A stretch of DNA of 14,008 bases from Clostridiales bacterium UBA1763 (GTDB lineage Bacteria > Bacillota > Clostridia > Oscillospirales > Oscillospiraceae). Below, in pieces: positions 5,582 through 12,186 of this stretch. Numbering within the stretch: position 1 is the stretch's first letter; every line of letters starts with the position of its first letter. The translations under genes and the position numbers were made by a program. The notes under the pieces were generated by a model. That model searched no databases and was not told where the DNA came from. It saw only the letters and a list, made by a program, of their open reading frames with translations. The DNA lies in the NCBI GenBank assembly GCA_002314685.1, contig DCHB01000059.1, forward strand, positions 1 to 14,008. The letters are read 5' to 3'.

Positions 5582-7852
5582 TTGAAAAATAATGAGAAGT
5601 TTACTGAAAAAGCGGAAAATGCAATCGAGCAGGCACGTCTTGCCGCATTCAGCCTCGGGCACAGCTATGTCGGCACCGAGCATCTTTTGCTCGGCATAGT
5701 GCGTGAGGGTGCGGGGCTCGGTGCGAGAATTTTGCGTGACCGCGGTGTGACCGAGCACGCTGTCCGCGAAAAAATAACGCGCAAGGCGGGCATCGGCACA
5801 CCGAGCGTGCCCGCGCAGGGGCTTACAAAGCACGCATGGACGGCGATTGAAAAGGCGGCGGGCGATGCCTCGCGCTTAGGGCACAGCTATGTCGGCACCG
5901 AGCACATTCTCCTCGGCATACTCCGTCAGCCCGAGTGTACGGGTGCCGAGGCGCTGACGGCACTCGGAATTGACCTGAACGAGACCTATACCGAGATTAT
6001 GAATATATTCGGCGCAGGCTCACAGAGGTCGCGTCAGCAGGTGCAGTCAAGCCCGAAGCTCGCGACACGGCACGCGGAGACGAGAATTCTCGACCAATAC
6101 AGCCGCGACCTCACCTCGCTTGCCGCCTCGGGCTCTATTGAGCCCGTTATAGGTCGTGACGAGGAAATTCGCCGCAGTGTGCAGATACTTTCACGCCGCA
6201 CTAAAAACAACCCCGTTTTGATAGGCGAGCCGGGTGTCGGCAAAACTGCCGTCGCCGAGGGCATAGCTCTGTTTCTTGCGGGACAGGATGCGCCCGACAG
6301 CATGGCGGGAAAAAGGCTCGTTTCGCTCGATATGCCCGCACTGCTCGCGGGCACAAAATACCGCGGCGACTTTGAGGAGCGTGTTAAAGCGGTGCTCAAG
6401 GACGTCAAAAAAGCGGGGGATGTCATTTTATTTATCGACGAGCTCCACACTATTATCGGCGCGGGCTCAGCCGAGGGCGCAATCGATGCGGCAAACATAT
6501 TGAAGCCCGCGCTCGGCAGAGGCGAGGTGCAGATAATCGGTGCGACGACCTGCGAGGAATACCGCCGACACATCGAAAAGGATGCGGCACTCGAGCGCAG
6601 ATTTCAGCCCGTCAAGGTGTCCGAGCCCGACCGCAGTCACACACTTACCATGCTTATGACGGTGCGGCAAAGCCTTGAAAAGCACCACTCGGTTAAAATC
6701 TCCGACGCGGCACTTTCATCGGCGGTTGATTTGTCCGTGCGCTATATTAACGACCGCTTTCTGCCCGACAAGGCAATCGACCTCGTTGACGAGGCGGCGG
6801 CACACATTAAGGTCAGCCGCGGAAGCCTTGTCACGGCTGAGGATGTTGCGGAAATAGTATCAATGTGGACGGGCATTCCCGTTAAAAATCTCGACGCCGA
6901 CGAATCGCGCAGACTGCGGGATATGGAGAATATTCTGCACCGCAGGGTAATAGGACAGAGCGAGGCGGTCAGCGCGGTTGCGCGGGCAATTCGGCGCGGC
7001 AGAGTCGGTCTCGGAGACCCCGACAGACCGATAGGGAGCTTTCTGTTTTTAGGCCCTACGGGTGTGGGCAAAACCGAGCTGTGCCGTGCGCTTGCCGAGG
7101 CGGTTTACGGGCAGACCGACGCAATGATAAGGCTCGATATGTCCGAATACATGGAAAAGCACGCAGTCAGCAAGCTGATAGGCTCACCCCCGGGCTATAT
7201 CGGCTACGAGGACGGCGGTCAGCTGACCGAAAAGGTACGCCGCAGACCGTGGAGCGTTGTGCTGTTCGACGAGATTGAGAAGGCGCACGAGGATGTATGG
7301 GGCATACTGCTTCAGATTATGGACGACGGGCATCTGACCGACTCGGGCGGCAAAAAAATCGACTTTCGCAACACGATAATCGTCATGACCTCAAACATCG
7401 GTGCAAAGGCTATGACCGACGGCAGAAGGAAGCTCGGCTTCACGCAGGCGCAGGGCTCCGCCGCCGCAGAGCTTGAGCTTCGTCAGCAGGTAAACGAGGA
7501 GCTACGCCGCACCTTCAAGCCCGAATTTCTCAACAGAATTGACGACACGATTGTTTTCCACAGACTCAGCCGCAGTGATATACGGAGCATAACCGAGCGC
7601 ATGATACACACCGTATCCGAGCGATTTAACGAGCTCGGCATGAGCCTCTGCGTGCCCTCAAGCGTTGTTGACGAGCTCGCCGAGCGCGGCTACGACGAAA
7701 AATACGGTGCGCGACCTCTGCGGCGCACCATACAAAGCCTTATAGAGGACAGTGCCGCGGAGCTTTTGCTCGACGGCAAGATAGGCAGAGGCGACACGGT
7801 TTGCGCCTGCCTGCAAGACGAAAAAATAGTTTTGACGAAGAGCGAGGCTTGA
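5582..7852 (+). CDS. clpC: ClpC-type AAA+ unfoldase lacking the M domain
   Basis: A 756-residue Hsp100 ATPase that unfolds substrates and feeds them to ClpP. Order: two Clp_N repeats (each with VGTEH-LLGI, within about 5-145), AAA domain 1 with Walker A GEPGVGKT (215-222) and Walker B FIDELHT (D286-E287), AAA domain 2 with Walker A GPTGVGKT (491-498) and Walker B LFDEIEKAH (D563-E564), and the C-terminal small domain with YGARPLRR. LGF (618-620) sits where the ClpP-docking loop is expected. Between DEAAAHIKV (403-411) and TAEDVAEIVSMWTG there are only about six residues; the coiled-coil M domain (about 50 residues) of Bacillus ClpC is absent, which accounts for the short length. Start is TTG at 5582 with AAGGGGG (5566-5572). 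No ctsR, mcsA or mcsB adjoins. Confidence 0.9.
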   Translation: MKNNEKFTEKAENAIEQARLAAFSLGHSYVGTEHLLLGIVREGAGLGARILRDRGVTEHAVREKITRKAGIGTPSVPAQGLTKHAWTAIEKAAGDASRLGHSYVGTEHILLGILRQPECTGAEALTALGIDLNETYTEIMNIFGAGSQRSRQQVQSSPKLATRHAETRILDQYSRDLTSLAASGSIEPVIGRDEEIRRSVQILSRRTKNNPVLIGEPGVGKTAVAEGIALFLAGQDAPDSMAGKRLVSLDMPALLAGTKYRGDFEERVKAVLKDVKKAGDVILFIDELHTIIGAGSAEGAIDAANILKPALGRGEVQIIGATTCEEYRRHIEKDAALERRFQPVKVSEPDRSHTLTMLMTVRQSLEKHHSVKISDAALSSAVDLSVRYINDRFLPDKAIDLVDEAAAHIKVSRGSLVTAEDVAEIVSMWTGIPVKNLDADESRRLRDMENILHRRVIGQSEAVSAVARAIRRGRVGLGDPDRPIGSFLFLGPTGVGKTELCRALAEAVYGQTDAMIRLDMSEYMEKHAVSKLIGSPPGYIGYEDGGQLTEKVRRRPWSVVLFDEIEKAHEDVWGILLQIMDDGHLTDSGGKKIDFRNTIIVMTSNIGAKAMTDGRRKLGFTQAQGSAAAELELRQQVNEELRRTFKPEFLNRIDDTIVFHRLSRSDIRSITERMIHTVSERFNELGMSLCVPSSVVDELAERGYDEKYGARPLRRTIQSLIEDSAAELLLDGKIGRGDTVCACLQDEKIVLTKSEA

Positions 7853-7860
7853 TATATACT
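7832..7860 (+). promoter_or_regulatory. Promoter inside the clpC 3' end for the thioesterase-GT2 pair
   Basis: TTGACG (7832-7837), 17 bases, TATACT (7855-7860). The -35 is within the last clpC codons and the predicted start near 7867 gives a leader of about 27 bases. No terminator separates clpC from this pair, so both sources of transcription are possible. Confidence 0.65.
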
Positions 7861-7893
7861 GTAATACACATCACAAAATTATCGAGGCAGTAT

Positions 7894-8310
7894 ATGACAC
7901 ATGGGGAAAAGAGAGAATTTTTAGAGAAAACAAATGCGTGCTGTCCCTACAACACGCACAACGGCATCACTGTTGCCGATGTCGGCGAGGGCTTCTGCGT
8001 TGTTGAGGGCGAGCTTAATGACAAGGCATTCAACCCCTGGGGCATGGCACACGGCGGCTTTGTTTATTCGCTGTGCGATGTTGCGGCGGGCGTTGCCGTT
8101 GCTTACACGGGTCGTCACTGCGTCACGCTCAGCGGCTCAATGAGCTATCTGCGCCCCTCAAAGGGCACGAAGCTCCGCGCCGAGGGCAGAATAATAAAGG
8201 ACGGCAAGACAATCGTTGTTGTCGAAGCCTCGGTTTACGACGACGGCGGCACGCTGACAGCCCGAGGCAGCTTTGAGCTGTTTATTGTCGGCAGCGGGAA
8301 CGAGGAATAA
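7894..8310 (+). CDS. PaaI-like hotdog-fold acyl-CoA thioesterase
   Basis: A 138-residue single hotdog domain. The core NPWGMAHGGFVYSLCDVAAG (47-66) matches the PaaI/YdiI group, with the HGG turn at 53-55 and an acidic residue D62 on the hotdog helix, which holds the catalytic position. Such enzymes hydrolyse the thioester of small or aromatic acyl-CoAs, but the substrate cannot be assigned. The later strands (VTLSGSMSYLRP, TIVVVEASVYDDGG) complete the fold. ATG at 7894 has GAGG (7884-7887) six bases upstream; the frame is open further into clpC but without a start site. A membrane glycosyltransferase follows 36 bases downstream, probably co-transcribed, with no obvious functional link. Confidence 0.85.
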   Translation: MTHGEKREFLEKTNACCPYNTHNGITVADVGEGFCVVEGELNDKAFNPWGMAHGGFVYSLCDVAAGVAVAYTGRHCVTLSGSMSYLRPSKGTKLRAEGRIIKDGKTIVVVEASVYDDGGTLTARGSFELFIVGSGNEE

Positions 8311-8346
8311 TCCCCTTCCCGAATACATAGACTGGGAGGATTAAAT

Positions 8347-9297
8347 ATGAGCAAGCCCATACTATACATAGTCATCCCCTGCTACAATGAGCAGGAGGTT
8401 TTACCCATAACCGCGCCCATGTTTCTCGGTAAGCTCAGCTCGCTTATCGAAAAGGGCAAAATATCCGATGACAGCCGAATTATGTTCGTAAACGACGGCT
8501 CAAAGGACGGGACATGGGATGTAATCTCCGCCCTTTCCGCTGAAAACGAGCACTATATCGGCATAAGTCAAAGCCGCAACAGAGGGCATCAGAACGCTCT
8601 GCTTGCAGGGCTTATGGAGGCAAAGGACAAGTGCGACATCACTATATCCATTGACTGCGACGGGCAGGATGATATAGGTGCTATGGACAAAATGCTCGAT
8701 GAGTATCTCGGCGGCTGTGAGGTTGTTTACGGCGTGCGCTCAGCCCGTGAGACCGACACCTTTTTCAAGCGCACAACCGCGCAGGGCTTTTATAAATTCC
8801 TCGCCGCCATGGGTGCCGAGGTCGTTTATAATCACGCGGACTACCGCCTTTTGTCGTCAAGGGTGTTAAACGAGCTCGCGGAGTTTAAGGAGGTCAACCT
8901 CTTTTTGCGCGGCATGATTCCTCTCGTCGGCTTCAAGAGCACCTGCGTTGAATACGAAAGAGCAGAACGTCTTGCGGGCGAGAGCAAATATCCGCTGAGA
9001 AAAATGCTCGCGCTTGCCGCAGACGGCGTTACGAGTCTCTCCGTAAAGCCGCTGAGACTTATTACAAGCTTCGGTGTGTTTGTCGCACTTTTGAGCTTTA
9101 TCGGCGTTATCTGGGCAATCGTCACCGCTATATGCGGCAACACGGTTGCAGGCTGGGCAAGCACGACCTGCATAGTCTGCTTTGTCGGCGGCGTTGAGCT
9201 CATCTGCATGGGCATAATCGGCGAATATGTCGGCAAGATTTATCTTGAAACAAAGCACCGCCCGCGGTATATAATCTCAGAAAGAACATATAAATAA
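8347..9297 (+). CDS. GT2 polyprenyl-phosphate glycosyltransferase (GtrB/DPM1-like)
   Basis: A 316-residue membrane-attached glycosyltransferase. The GT-A domain opens with YIVIPCYNEQEVLP, has NDGS (49-52) for the nucleotide, and DCDGQDD (103-109) in place of the usual DADLQD, keeping the DxD. R188 in LFLRGMIPLVGF corresponds to the conserved arginine. Two C-terminal membrane helices (about 239-262 and 270-293) and the ending GEYVGKIYLETKHRPRYII are typical of the GtrB/CsbB group, which loads glucose or a related sugar onto undecaprenyl phosphate for envelope glycosylation. ATG at 8347 has GGGAGGA (8334-8340). The sugar is unknown. No flippase gene adjoins, unlike many gtrAB pairs. Confidence 0.88.
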   Translation: MSKPILYIVIPCYNEQEVLPITAPMFLGKLSSLIEKGKISDDSRIMFVNDGSKDGTWDVISALSAENEHYIGISQSRNRGHQNALLAGLMEAKDKCDITISIDCDGQDDIGAMDKMLDEYLGGCEVVYGVRSARETDTFFKRTTAQGFYKFLAAMGAEVVYNHADYRLLSSRVLNELAEFKEVNLFLRGMIPLVGFKSTCVEYERAERLAGESKYPLRKMLALAADGVTSLSVKPLRLITSFGVFVALLSFIGVIWAIVTAICGNTVAGWASTTCIVCFVGGVELICMGIIGEYVGKIYLETKHRPRYIISERTYK

Positions 9298-9327
9298 AAA
9301 AATCTGCCTCATAAAGGCAGATTTTTT
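9297..9327. terminator. Bidirectional terminator between GT2 and the 20-codon ORF
   Basis: AAAAAATCTGCCT (9297-9309) and AGGCAGATTTTTT (9315-9327) form a 13-bp stem with a five-base loop. It carries T runs on both strands, ends GT2 on the plus strand, and overlaps the stop of a short ORF on the minus strand. Confidence 0.9.
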
Positions 9328-9388
9328 ATCGTTCACTCGGGCCCGGGTCGCAGTCTCCGAAGATGAAATCGTCAATATCCGTTTCCAT
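9326..9388 (-). CDS. Candidate 20-residue peptide ORF
   Basis: ATG at 9388 opens a 20-codon frame, METDIDDFIFGDCDPGPSER, ending in TAA at 9326-9328. It is preceded by AGGTGA (9395-9400) at a six-base gap, an excellent ribosome site, and AT-rich DNA with two TATAAT-like boxes lies further upstream (on the minus strand around 9425-9460). The stop lies in the base of a terminator. The peptide is strongly acidic with one cysteine and a Pro-Gly-Pro turn. I recognise no family. It could be a real small protein, a leader peptide or chance. It is too short for ordinary gene callers, and the ribosome site plus terminator are the only support. Confidence 0.4.
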   Translation of the reverse strand: METDIDDFIFGDCDPGPSER

Positions 9389-9476
9389 TTAGCTTCACCT
9401 CAAATATTTTCAGCATACATTCATTATATGCACTTATAATAAAATTATTCCGATTATACCGACGAAAAATTTACTG

Positions 9477-9505
9477 TTGAAAGACGCACGCTGTTGCGGT
9501 ATAAT
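9477..9505 (+). promoter_or_regulatory. Promoter of the SurA/PrsA-like gene
   Basis: TTGAAA (9477-9482), 17 bases, perfect TATAAT (9500-9505). The predicted start near 9512 gives a leader of about 42 bases. Confidence 0.75.
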
Positions 9506-9553
9506 ATTAAAATCAAGTTTATGCACATAAAACACGAAAAGGAAGATTCAGCT

Positions 9554-10801
9554 ATGAGCGCATCAACCGAAAGAAAAAACCGTCAGACCGCCCGTAACGA
9601 GGGCACCGACAGAAAAACCCTTGCCCAGCGCAAGGAGGATCAGAAGAAGAAAAAGGAAAAGATAAAATGGACCGTCGTCGGCGCCATTATCGTCATTTTC
9701 TTCGCCTTTGTAATTTACCTTAACACTGGCGCATTTTACAGAAATCTCACGGGTCTCACCGTTGAATATGCCGCAAGCGAGGACCTCGGTATCGAGGCGG
9801 GAAGCCGCAGCTTCTCTGTTGCGCAGGTCAACTACGCATATAATATGCAGTACCTAAACCTGCTCAACACCTACGGCGACTATACCTCTATGATCGGACT
9901 TGACACCTCAACCGCGCTCGATGAGCAGGAGTGCACCATTACCGGTGAGGAAAACTACACCTGGGACGACTACTTCATGGATTATGCTGAGGATTATCTG
10001 CTTGAGCTGTCCATTATGGTAGCCTACGCCGAGGCTAACGACATTGAGCTCGACAAGGACGATATGGCTGAGGTCGAGGAGCAGATGGCAACCTTCGATG
10101 CCGCTACAGATTACGGCTACGCAAGTGCGGATAAGCTCATCGCCGCAAACTACGGCAGAGGCACAAACCGTAACGTCGTTCAGTCAGTGCTCGAGCTTCA
10201 GCAGCTTGCATCCAAGGCACAGCAGACAATCGCAGAATCCTACGACTTCACTCAGGAAGAGCTTGAGGCAGAATATGCCTCCGTCAAGGACACCTACGAC
10301 ACCTTCACATACAGCTACTACTATGTAGCCGCTGAGACCGTCGCCGACGAGGACGGCAATGAGGCCGCCACCGAGGAGACAATCGCAGACGCAAAGGCAA
10401 TCGCAGACAGCATCAAGGCAAAGATGAGCAAATCCAAGCTCAGCCTCGCCGATGCCGCCGCGGCAGTCGTTGACGGTGCAGAGCTCACCGAGCAGACCGA
10501 TGTTGCGGGCAGTGACCTCGACTCCGAGCTGATGTCATGGCTCGTTGACGCAAAGCGCGTTAAGGGCAACTGTGCAGTTGTTGAGGGTACAAGCGGCGCT
10601 TACATCGTTGAGTTTACCTCCCGCGACAACAATCAGCACACCACTGACGAAAGCGGCGATATGAACTACTGCGACTACATCGCACTCAACCTCCTGCGTA
10701 ACGACGCTCTGTCTCAGTGGAACGAGGATAACCTCTCCGTTATCGAGGAAAACTCCAGCATAAGCACCTCCTTCGGCATCAGATACGTAGGCAACAACTA
10801 A
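9554..10801 (+). CDS. Membrane-anchored SurA/PrsA-like protein with degenerate parvulin domain
   Basis: A 415-residue protein with a very basic cytoplasmic N-terminus (runs of lysine at 31-38), one membrane helix (about 39-56, VVGAIIVIFFAFVIYL) and a long acidic extracellular part. Residues about 85-240 (FSVAQVNYAYN onward, then LLELSIMVAYAEANDIEL) resemble a SurA N-terminal chaperone domain. Residues about 250-360 resemble a parvulin rotamase in outline (YSYYYVAAE, a KAIADSIKAKM helix, SWLVDAKRVKGNCAVVEGTSGAYIVEF), but the usual catalytic pattern is hard to find. It probably helps exported proteins fold at the membrane surface, like PrsA, though it has no lipobox. Start ATG at 9554 has AAGGAA about ten bases upstream; an in-frame ATG-less extension to 9494 precedes the promoter start. 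Confidence 0.72.
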   Translation: MSASTERKNRQTARNEGTDRKTLAQRKEDQKKKKEKIKWTVVGAIIVIFFAFVIYLNTGAFYRNLTGLTVEYAASEDLGIEAGSRSFSVAQVNYAYNMQYLNLLNTYGDYTSMIGLDTSTALDEQECTITGEENYTWDDYFMDYAEDYLLELSIMVAYAEANDIELDKDDMAEVEEQMATFDAATDYGYASADKLIAANYGRGTNRNVVQSVLELQQLASKAQQTIAESYDFTQEELEAEYASVKDTYDTFTYSYYYVAAETVADEDGNEAATEETIADAKAIADSIKAKMSKSKLSLADAAAAVVDGAELTEQTDVAGSDLDSELMSWLVDAKRVKGNCAVVEGTSGAYIVEFTSRDNNQHTTDESGDMNYCDYIALNLLRNDALSQWNEDNLSVIEENSSISTSFGIRYVGNN

Positions 10802-10811
10802 AATAAAACTC

Positions 10812-10837
10812 AAAGCCGCCTATCGGCGGCTTTTTTT
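10812..10837 (+). terminator. Terminator after the SurA/PrsA-like gene
   Basis: AAAGCCGCC (10812-10820), loop TATC, GGCGGCTTT, then a T run ending at 10837. It stops only four bases before the tcdA start codon. Confidence 0.9.
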
Positions 10838-10841
10838 GACT

Positions 10842-11546
10842 ATGAATGAGAGAACTGTAAGAGCAGAAATGCTGCTCGGCCATGAGGCAATGCAAAAGCT
10901 AAATAACAGCCATGTCGCCGTGTTCGGTCTCGGCGGGGTCGGCTCATGGTGCGCAGAGGCACTCGCGCGAAGCGGAATCGGCACGATAACGCTCATTGAC
11001 CGCGACACTGTCGGCGTGAGCAACATCAACCGTCAGCTGTGTGCGCTCGATTCAAGCGTCGGTCAGCCCAAGGCGGAGGTCTTAAAGCGCAGAATTGAGG
11101 ATATTAACCCCGAAATTCGCGTCAGGGCAATCTGCGGTCATTACGACGCCGAGCACCGCGAGGACTTTTTCGCCGACTATGATTATATAGTTGACGCCAT
11201 TGACCTCGTATCGTGCAAAATTGACCTTATCCGCACGGCTCGCGAGCGCGGAATTCCCATTGTGTCTTCACTCGGCACGGGCAACAAGTGCGACGCTCAG
11301 CAGCTCATGCTGTGCGACATCAAAAAAACAAGCGGCTGTCCGCTTGCACGGGTTGTGCGCCGTGAGCTCCGAAGCATAGGCATTGAGCATCTCGATGTTG
11401 TCTTTTCGCCCGAGCAGGCAATGGATGCCGAGCAGGTTGAAGCGCCGCCCCCCGGAAGGCGCAGTGTGCCCGGCTCGCTCGTATGGGTGCCCGCAAGTGC
11501 GGGTATGCTTCTTTGTCAGCACGTTGTTATGAAGCTTGTTACATAA
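10842..11546 (+). CDS. tcdA: tRNA threonylcarbamoyladenosine dehydratase
   Basis: A 234-residue E1-like (ThiF/MoeB) protein of the TcdA/CsdL/YgdL group, which uses ATP to cyclise t6A37 of tRNA to ct6A. The nucleotide-binding loop is VFGLGGVGSW (27-36); the acidic residue LIDRDTV (51-57) and the NINRQ motif (61-65) follow, then VDAIDLVSCK. The C-terminal PPPGRRSVPGSLVWVPASAGM is typical of TcdA. ATG at 10842 gives the expected N-terminus (ERTVRAEMLLG). No ribosome site is recognisable: the preceding 25 bases are a terminator hairpin and T run. No promoter fits in the gap, so transcription must come through the terminator or from inside the upstream gene. Confidence 0.9.
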   Translation: MNERTVRAEMLLGHEAMQKLNNSHVAVFGLGGVGSWCAEALARSGIGTITLIDRDTVGVSNINRQLCALDSSVGQPKAEVLKRRIEDINPEIRVRAICGHYDAEHREDFFADYDYIVDAIDLVSCKIDLIRTARERGIPIVSSLGTGNKCDAQQLMLCDIKKTSGCPLARVVRRELRSIGIEHLDVVFSPEQAMDAEQVEAPPPGRRSVPGSLVWVPASAGMLLCQHVVMKLVT

Positions 11547-11588
11547 AAAAGAACACTCTGCCCACGTGATAAGCAGAGTGTTCTTTTT
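11546..11588. terminator. Bidirectional terminator between tcdA and the 35-codon ORF
   Basis: A 16-bp stem (11546-11561 with 11573-11588, AGAACACTCTGC against GCAGAGTGTTCT) has A and T runs on both sides. It begins at the tcdA stop and lies 20 bases after the stop of the minus-strand short ORF. Confidence 0.9.
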
Positions 11589-11607
11589 CAAAAATCAGAC
11601 TGTTGGA

Positions 11608-11715
11608 TTAACCAACCCAGCCCTTGATAACCTCGATAATTGCAGATGCATAGTAGTCGTTTGTCCAGAAAAGGATGTTCTGAACCTGCTTAAGAATAAA
11701 TGCCAAACCCTTCAT
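11608..11715 (-). CDS. 35-residue hydrophobic/amphipathic peptide, unknown family
   Basis: ATG at 11715 opens 35 codons to TAA at 11608-11610. The peptide starts MKGLAFILKQVQNILFW, continues TNDYYASAII and ends EVIKGWVG; three lysines, one Asp and one Glu make it about neutral to +1. It reads as two short amphipathic helices split by a polar TNDYY, without a signal peptide cleavage site, cysteines or a double-glycine leader. Support for expression is unusually complete: AAGGAG (11724-11729) at eight bases, a promoter at 11771-11798, and a strong terminator downstream. I do not recognise the family. Its form recalls leaderless bacteriocins, phenol-soluble-modulin-like peptides or type I toxins, but nothing here proves any of these. 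Confidence 0.62.
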   Translation of the reverse strand: MKGLAFILKQVQNILFWTNDYYASAIIEVIKGWVG

Positions 11716-11742
11716 TGTTTTTTCTCCTTGTTTGTTTTTTCT

Positions 11743-11753
11743 AACACCGTGTT
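11743..11753. repeat. Short palindrome in the leader of the 35-codon ORF
   Basis: AACAC-C-GTGTT, flanked on the minus strand by TTTTTT before and AAAAAA after, so a longer imperfect symmetry is present. It lies about 10-20 bases after the predicted transcription start and could be an operator or a weak leader hairpin. Confidence 0.45.
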
Positions 11754-11770
11754 CAAAAAATAGGTGCTGT

Positions 11771-11798
11771 TATATATAAAGACGCAAAAAAATCGCAA
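11771..11798 (-). promoter_or_regulatory. Promoter of the 35-codon ORF
   Basis: On the minus strand TTGCGA (11793-11798), 16 bases, TATATA (11771-11776). The predicted start near 11764 leaves a leader of about 48 bases. Confidence 0.5.
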
Positions 11799-11807
11799 AT
11801 ATTTCAC

Positions 11808-11831
11808 ATTATGTAAATTTATTATGTAAAT
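11808..11831. repeat. Tandem 11-bp direct repeat upstream of the 35-codon ORF
   Basis: ATTATGTAAAT occurs at 11808-11818 and again at 11821-11831, start-to-start 13 bases. It lies just upstream of the -35 box of the minus-strand short ORF and about 20 bases from the -35 of the tRNA promoter, so it could be a regulator site for either. Confidence 0.55.
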
Positions 11832-11850
11832 CAATTTGGGAAATTTCCTC

Positions 11851-11879
11851 TTGCAGTGCGTGAAAATATGCGTTATAAT
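11851..11879 (+). promoter_or_regulatory. Promoter of the tRNA-Pro locus
   Basis: TTGCAG (11851-11856), 17 bases, perfect TATAAT (11874-11879). Transcription would start near 11886, just before the partial tRNA copy, and run through to the complete tRNA about 87 bases further. Confidence 0.75.
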
Positions 11880-11889
11880 GCAAAAGCCT

Positions 11890-11960
11890 AATAATGTATA
11901 GCCGGGTGTAGCGCAGTTGGGGACGTTTCCGAGCGCCTGCCTCACCGCATTAAAGAACAG
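11890..11960 (+). pseudogene. Partial 5' copy of tRNA-Pro in the tRNA leader
   Basis: Bases 11890-11920 are identical to 11961-11991, a 31-bp direct repeat covering 12 bases of flank and the first 19 bases of tRNA-Pro (acceptor 5' strand, first D arm strand, part of the D loop). After 11920 the copy diverges: a GGGACGTTTCC insertion, then GAGCGCCTGC that recalls the D stem and anticodon stem start, then unrelated sequence. It has no anticodon loop, T arm or acceptor 3' strand, so it cannot be a working tRNA. Confidence 0.8.
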
Positions 11961-11991
11961 AATAATGTATAGCCGGGTGTAGCGCAGTTGG
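11961..11991 (+). repeat. Second copy of the 31-bp repeat, at the real tRNA
   Basis: Identical to 11890-11920, 71 bases start-to-start. It runs from the 5' flank into the D loop of tRNA-Pro. The true promoter lies only before the first copy. Confidence 0.85.
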
Positions 11992-12048
11992 TAGCGCGCC
12001 TGCTTTGGGAGCAGGATGCCGGGGGTTCAAGTCCCTCCACTCGGACCA
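11973..12048 (+). tRNA. tRNA-Pro (anticodon TGG)
   Basis: A complete 76-base cloverleaf. Acceptor CCGGGTG (11973-11979) pairs with CACTCGG (12038-12044) with one G-T pair; the D stem is GCGC/GCGC; the anticodon stem CCTGC/GCAGG encloses TTTGGGA with anticodon TGG; the T stem GGGGG/CCCTC encloses TTCAAGT, which has A at the position usually following TTC as expected and G-A variation afterwards. Discriminator A and encoded CCA end at 12048. The U34-type anticodon can read CCA, CCG and other proline codons. It is followed by a terminator at 12052. Confidence 0.95.
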
Positions 12049-12051
12049 TAT

Positions 12052-12092
12052 AAGGACGCTTATTTTGATACAAATAACCGTCCTTATTTTTT
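12052..12092 (+). terminator. Terminator after tRNA-Pro
   Basis: AAGGACG (12052-12058) pairs with CGTCCTT (12079-12085). After a C-C mismatch the stem continues as TTATTT/AAATAA, and six T follow at 12087-12092. Confidence 0.85.
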
Positions 12093-12137
12093 GCCTTTAT
12101 ACCCGCAAATAGCGTATTTATCAGAGTTTTCAAAGTT

Positions 12138-12186
12138 AGAGGGCGTCCTCGGCGGTATTTCTTCCGCTGTGGACGCCCTCTTTTTG
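12138..12186 (+). terminator. Strong hairpin terminator with no gene before it
   Basis: AGAGGGCGTCC (12138-12148) pairs with GGACGCCCTCT (12171-12181), then after a T-T mismatch CGGCGG pairs with CCGCTG, loop TATTTCTT, and T5 follows at 12181-12185. No gene or RNA is visible between the tRNA terminator and this hairpin, so it may be the 3' remnant of a lost gene or a second barrier protecting the accessory gene. Confidence 0.8.

Noticed and set aside
6034..6573. Minus-strand open frame of 179 codons within clpC
   Set aside because: Shadow of AAA domain 1, caused by high GC codon use.
9430..9470. Clear promoter for the 20-codon ORF
   Set aside because: TATAAT-like boxes exist on the minus strand but no convincing -35 at 16-18 bases, so it was not listed as a feature.
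11942..12133. Minus-strand frame with a VRVEGLEPPASCSQS-type sequence
   Set aside because: This is the well-known antisense translation of a tRNA gene, not a protein.
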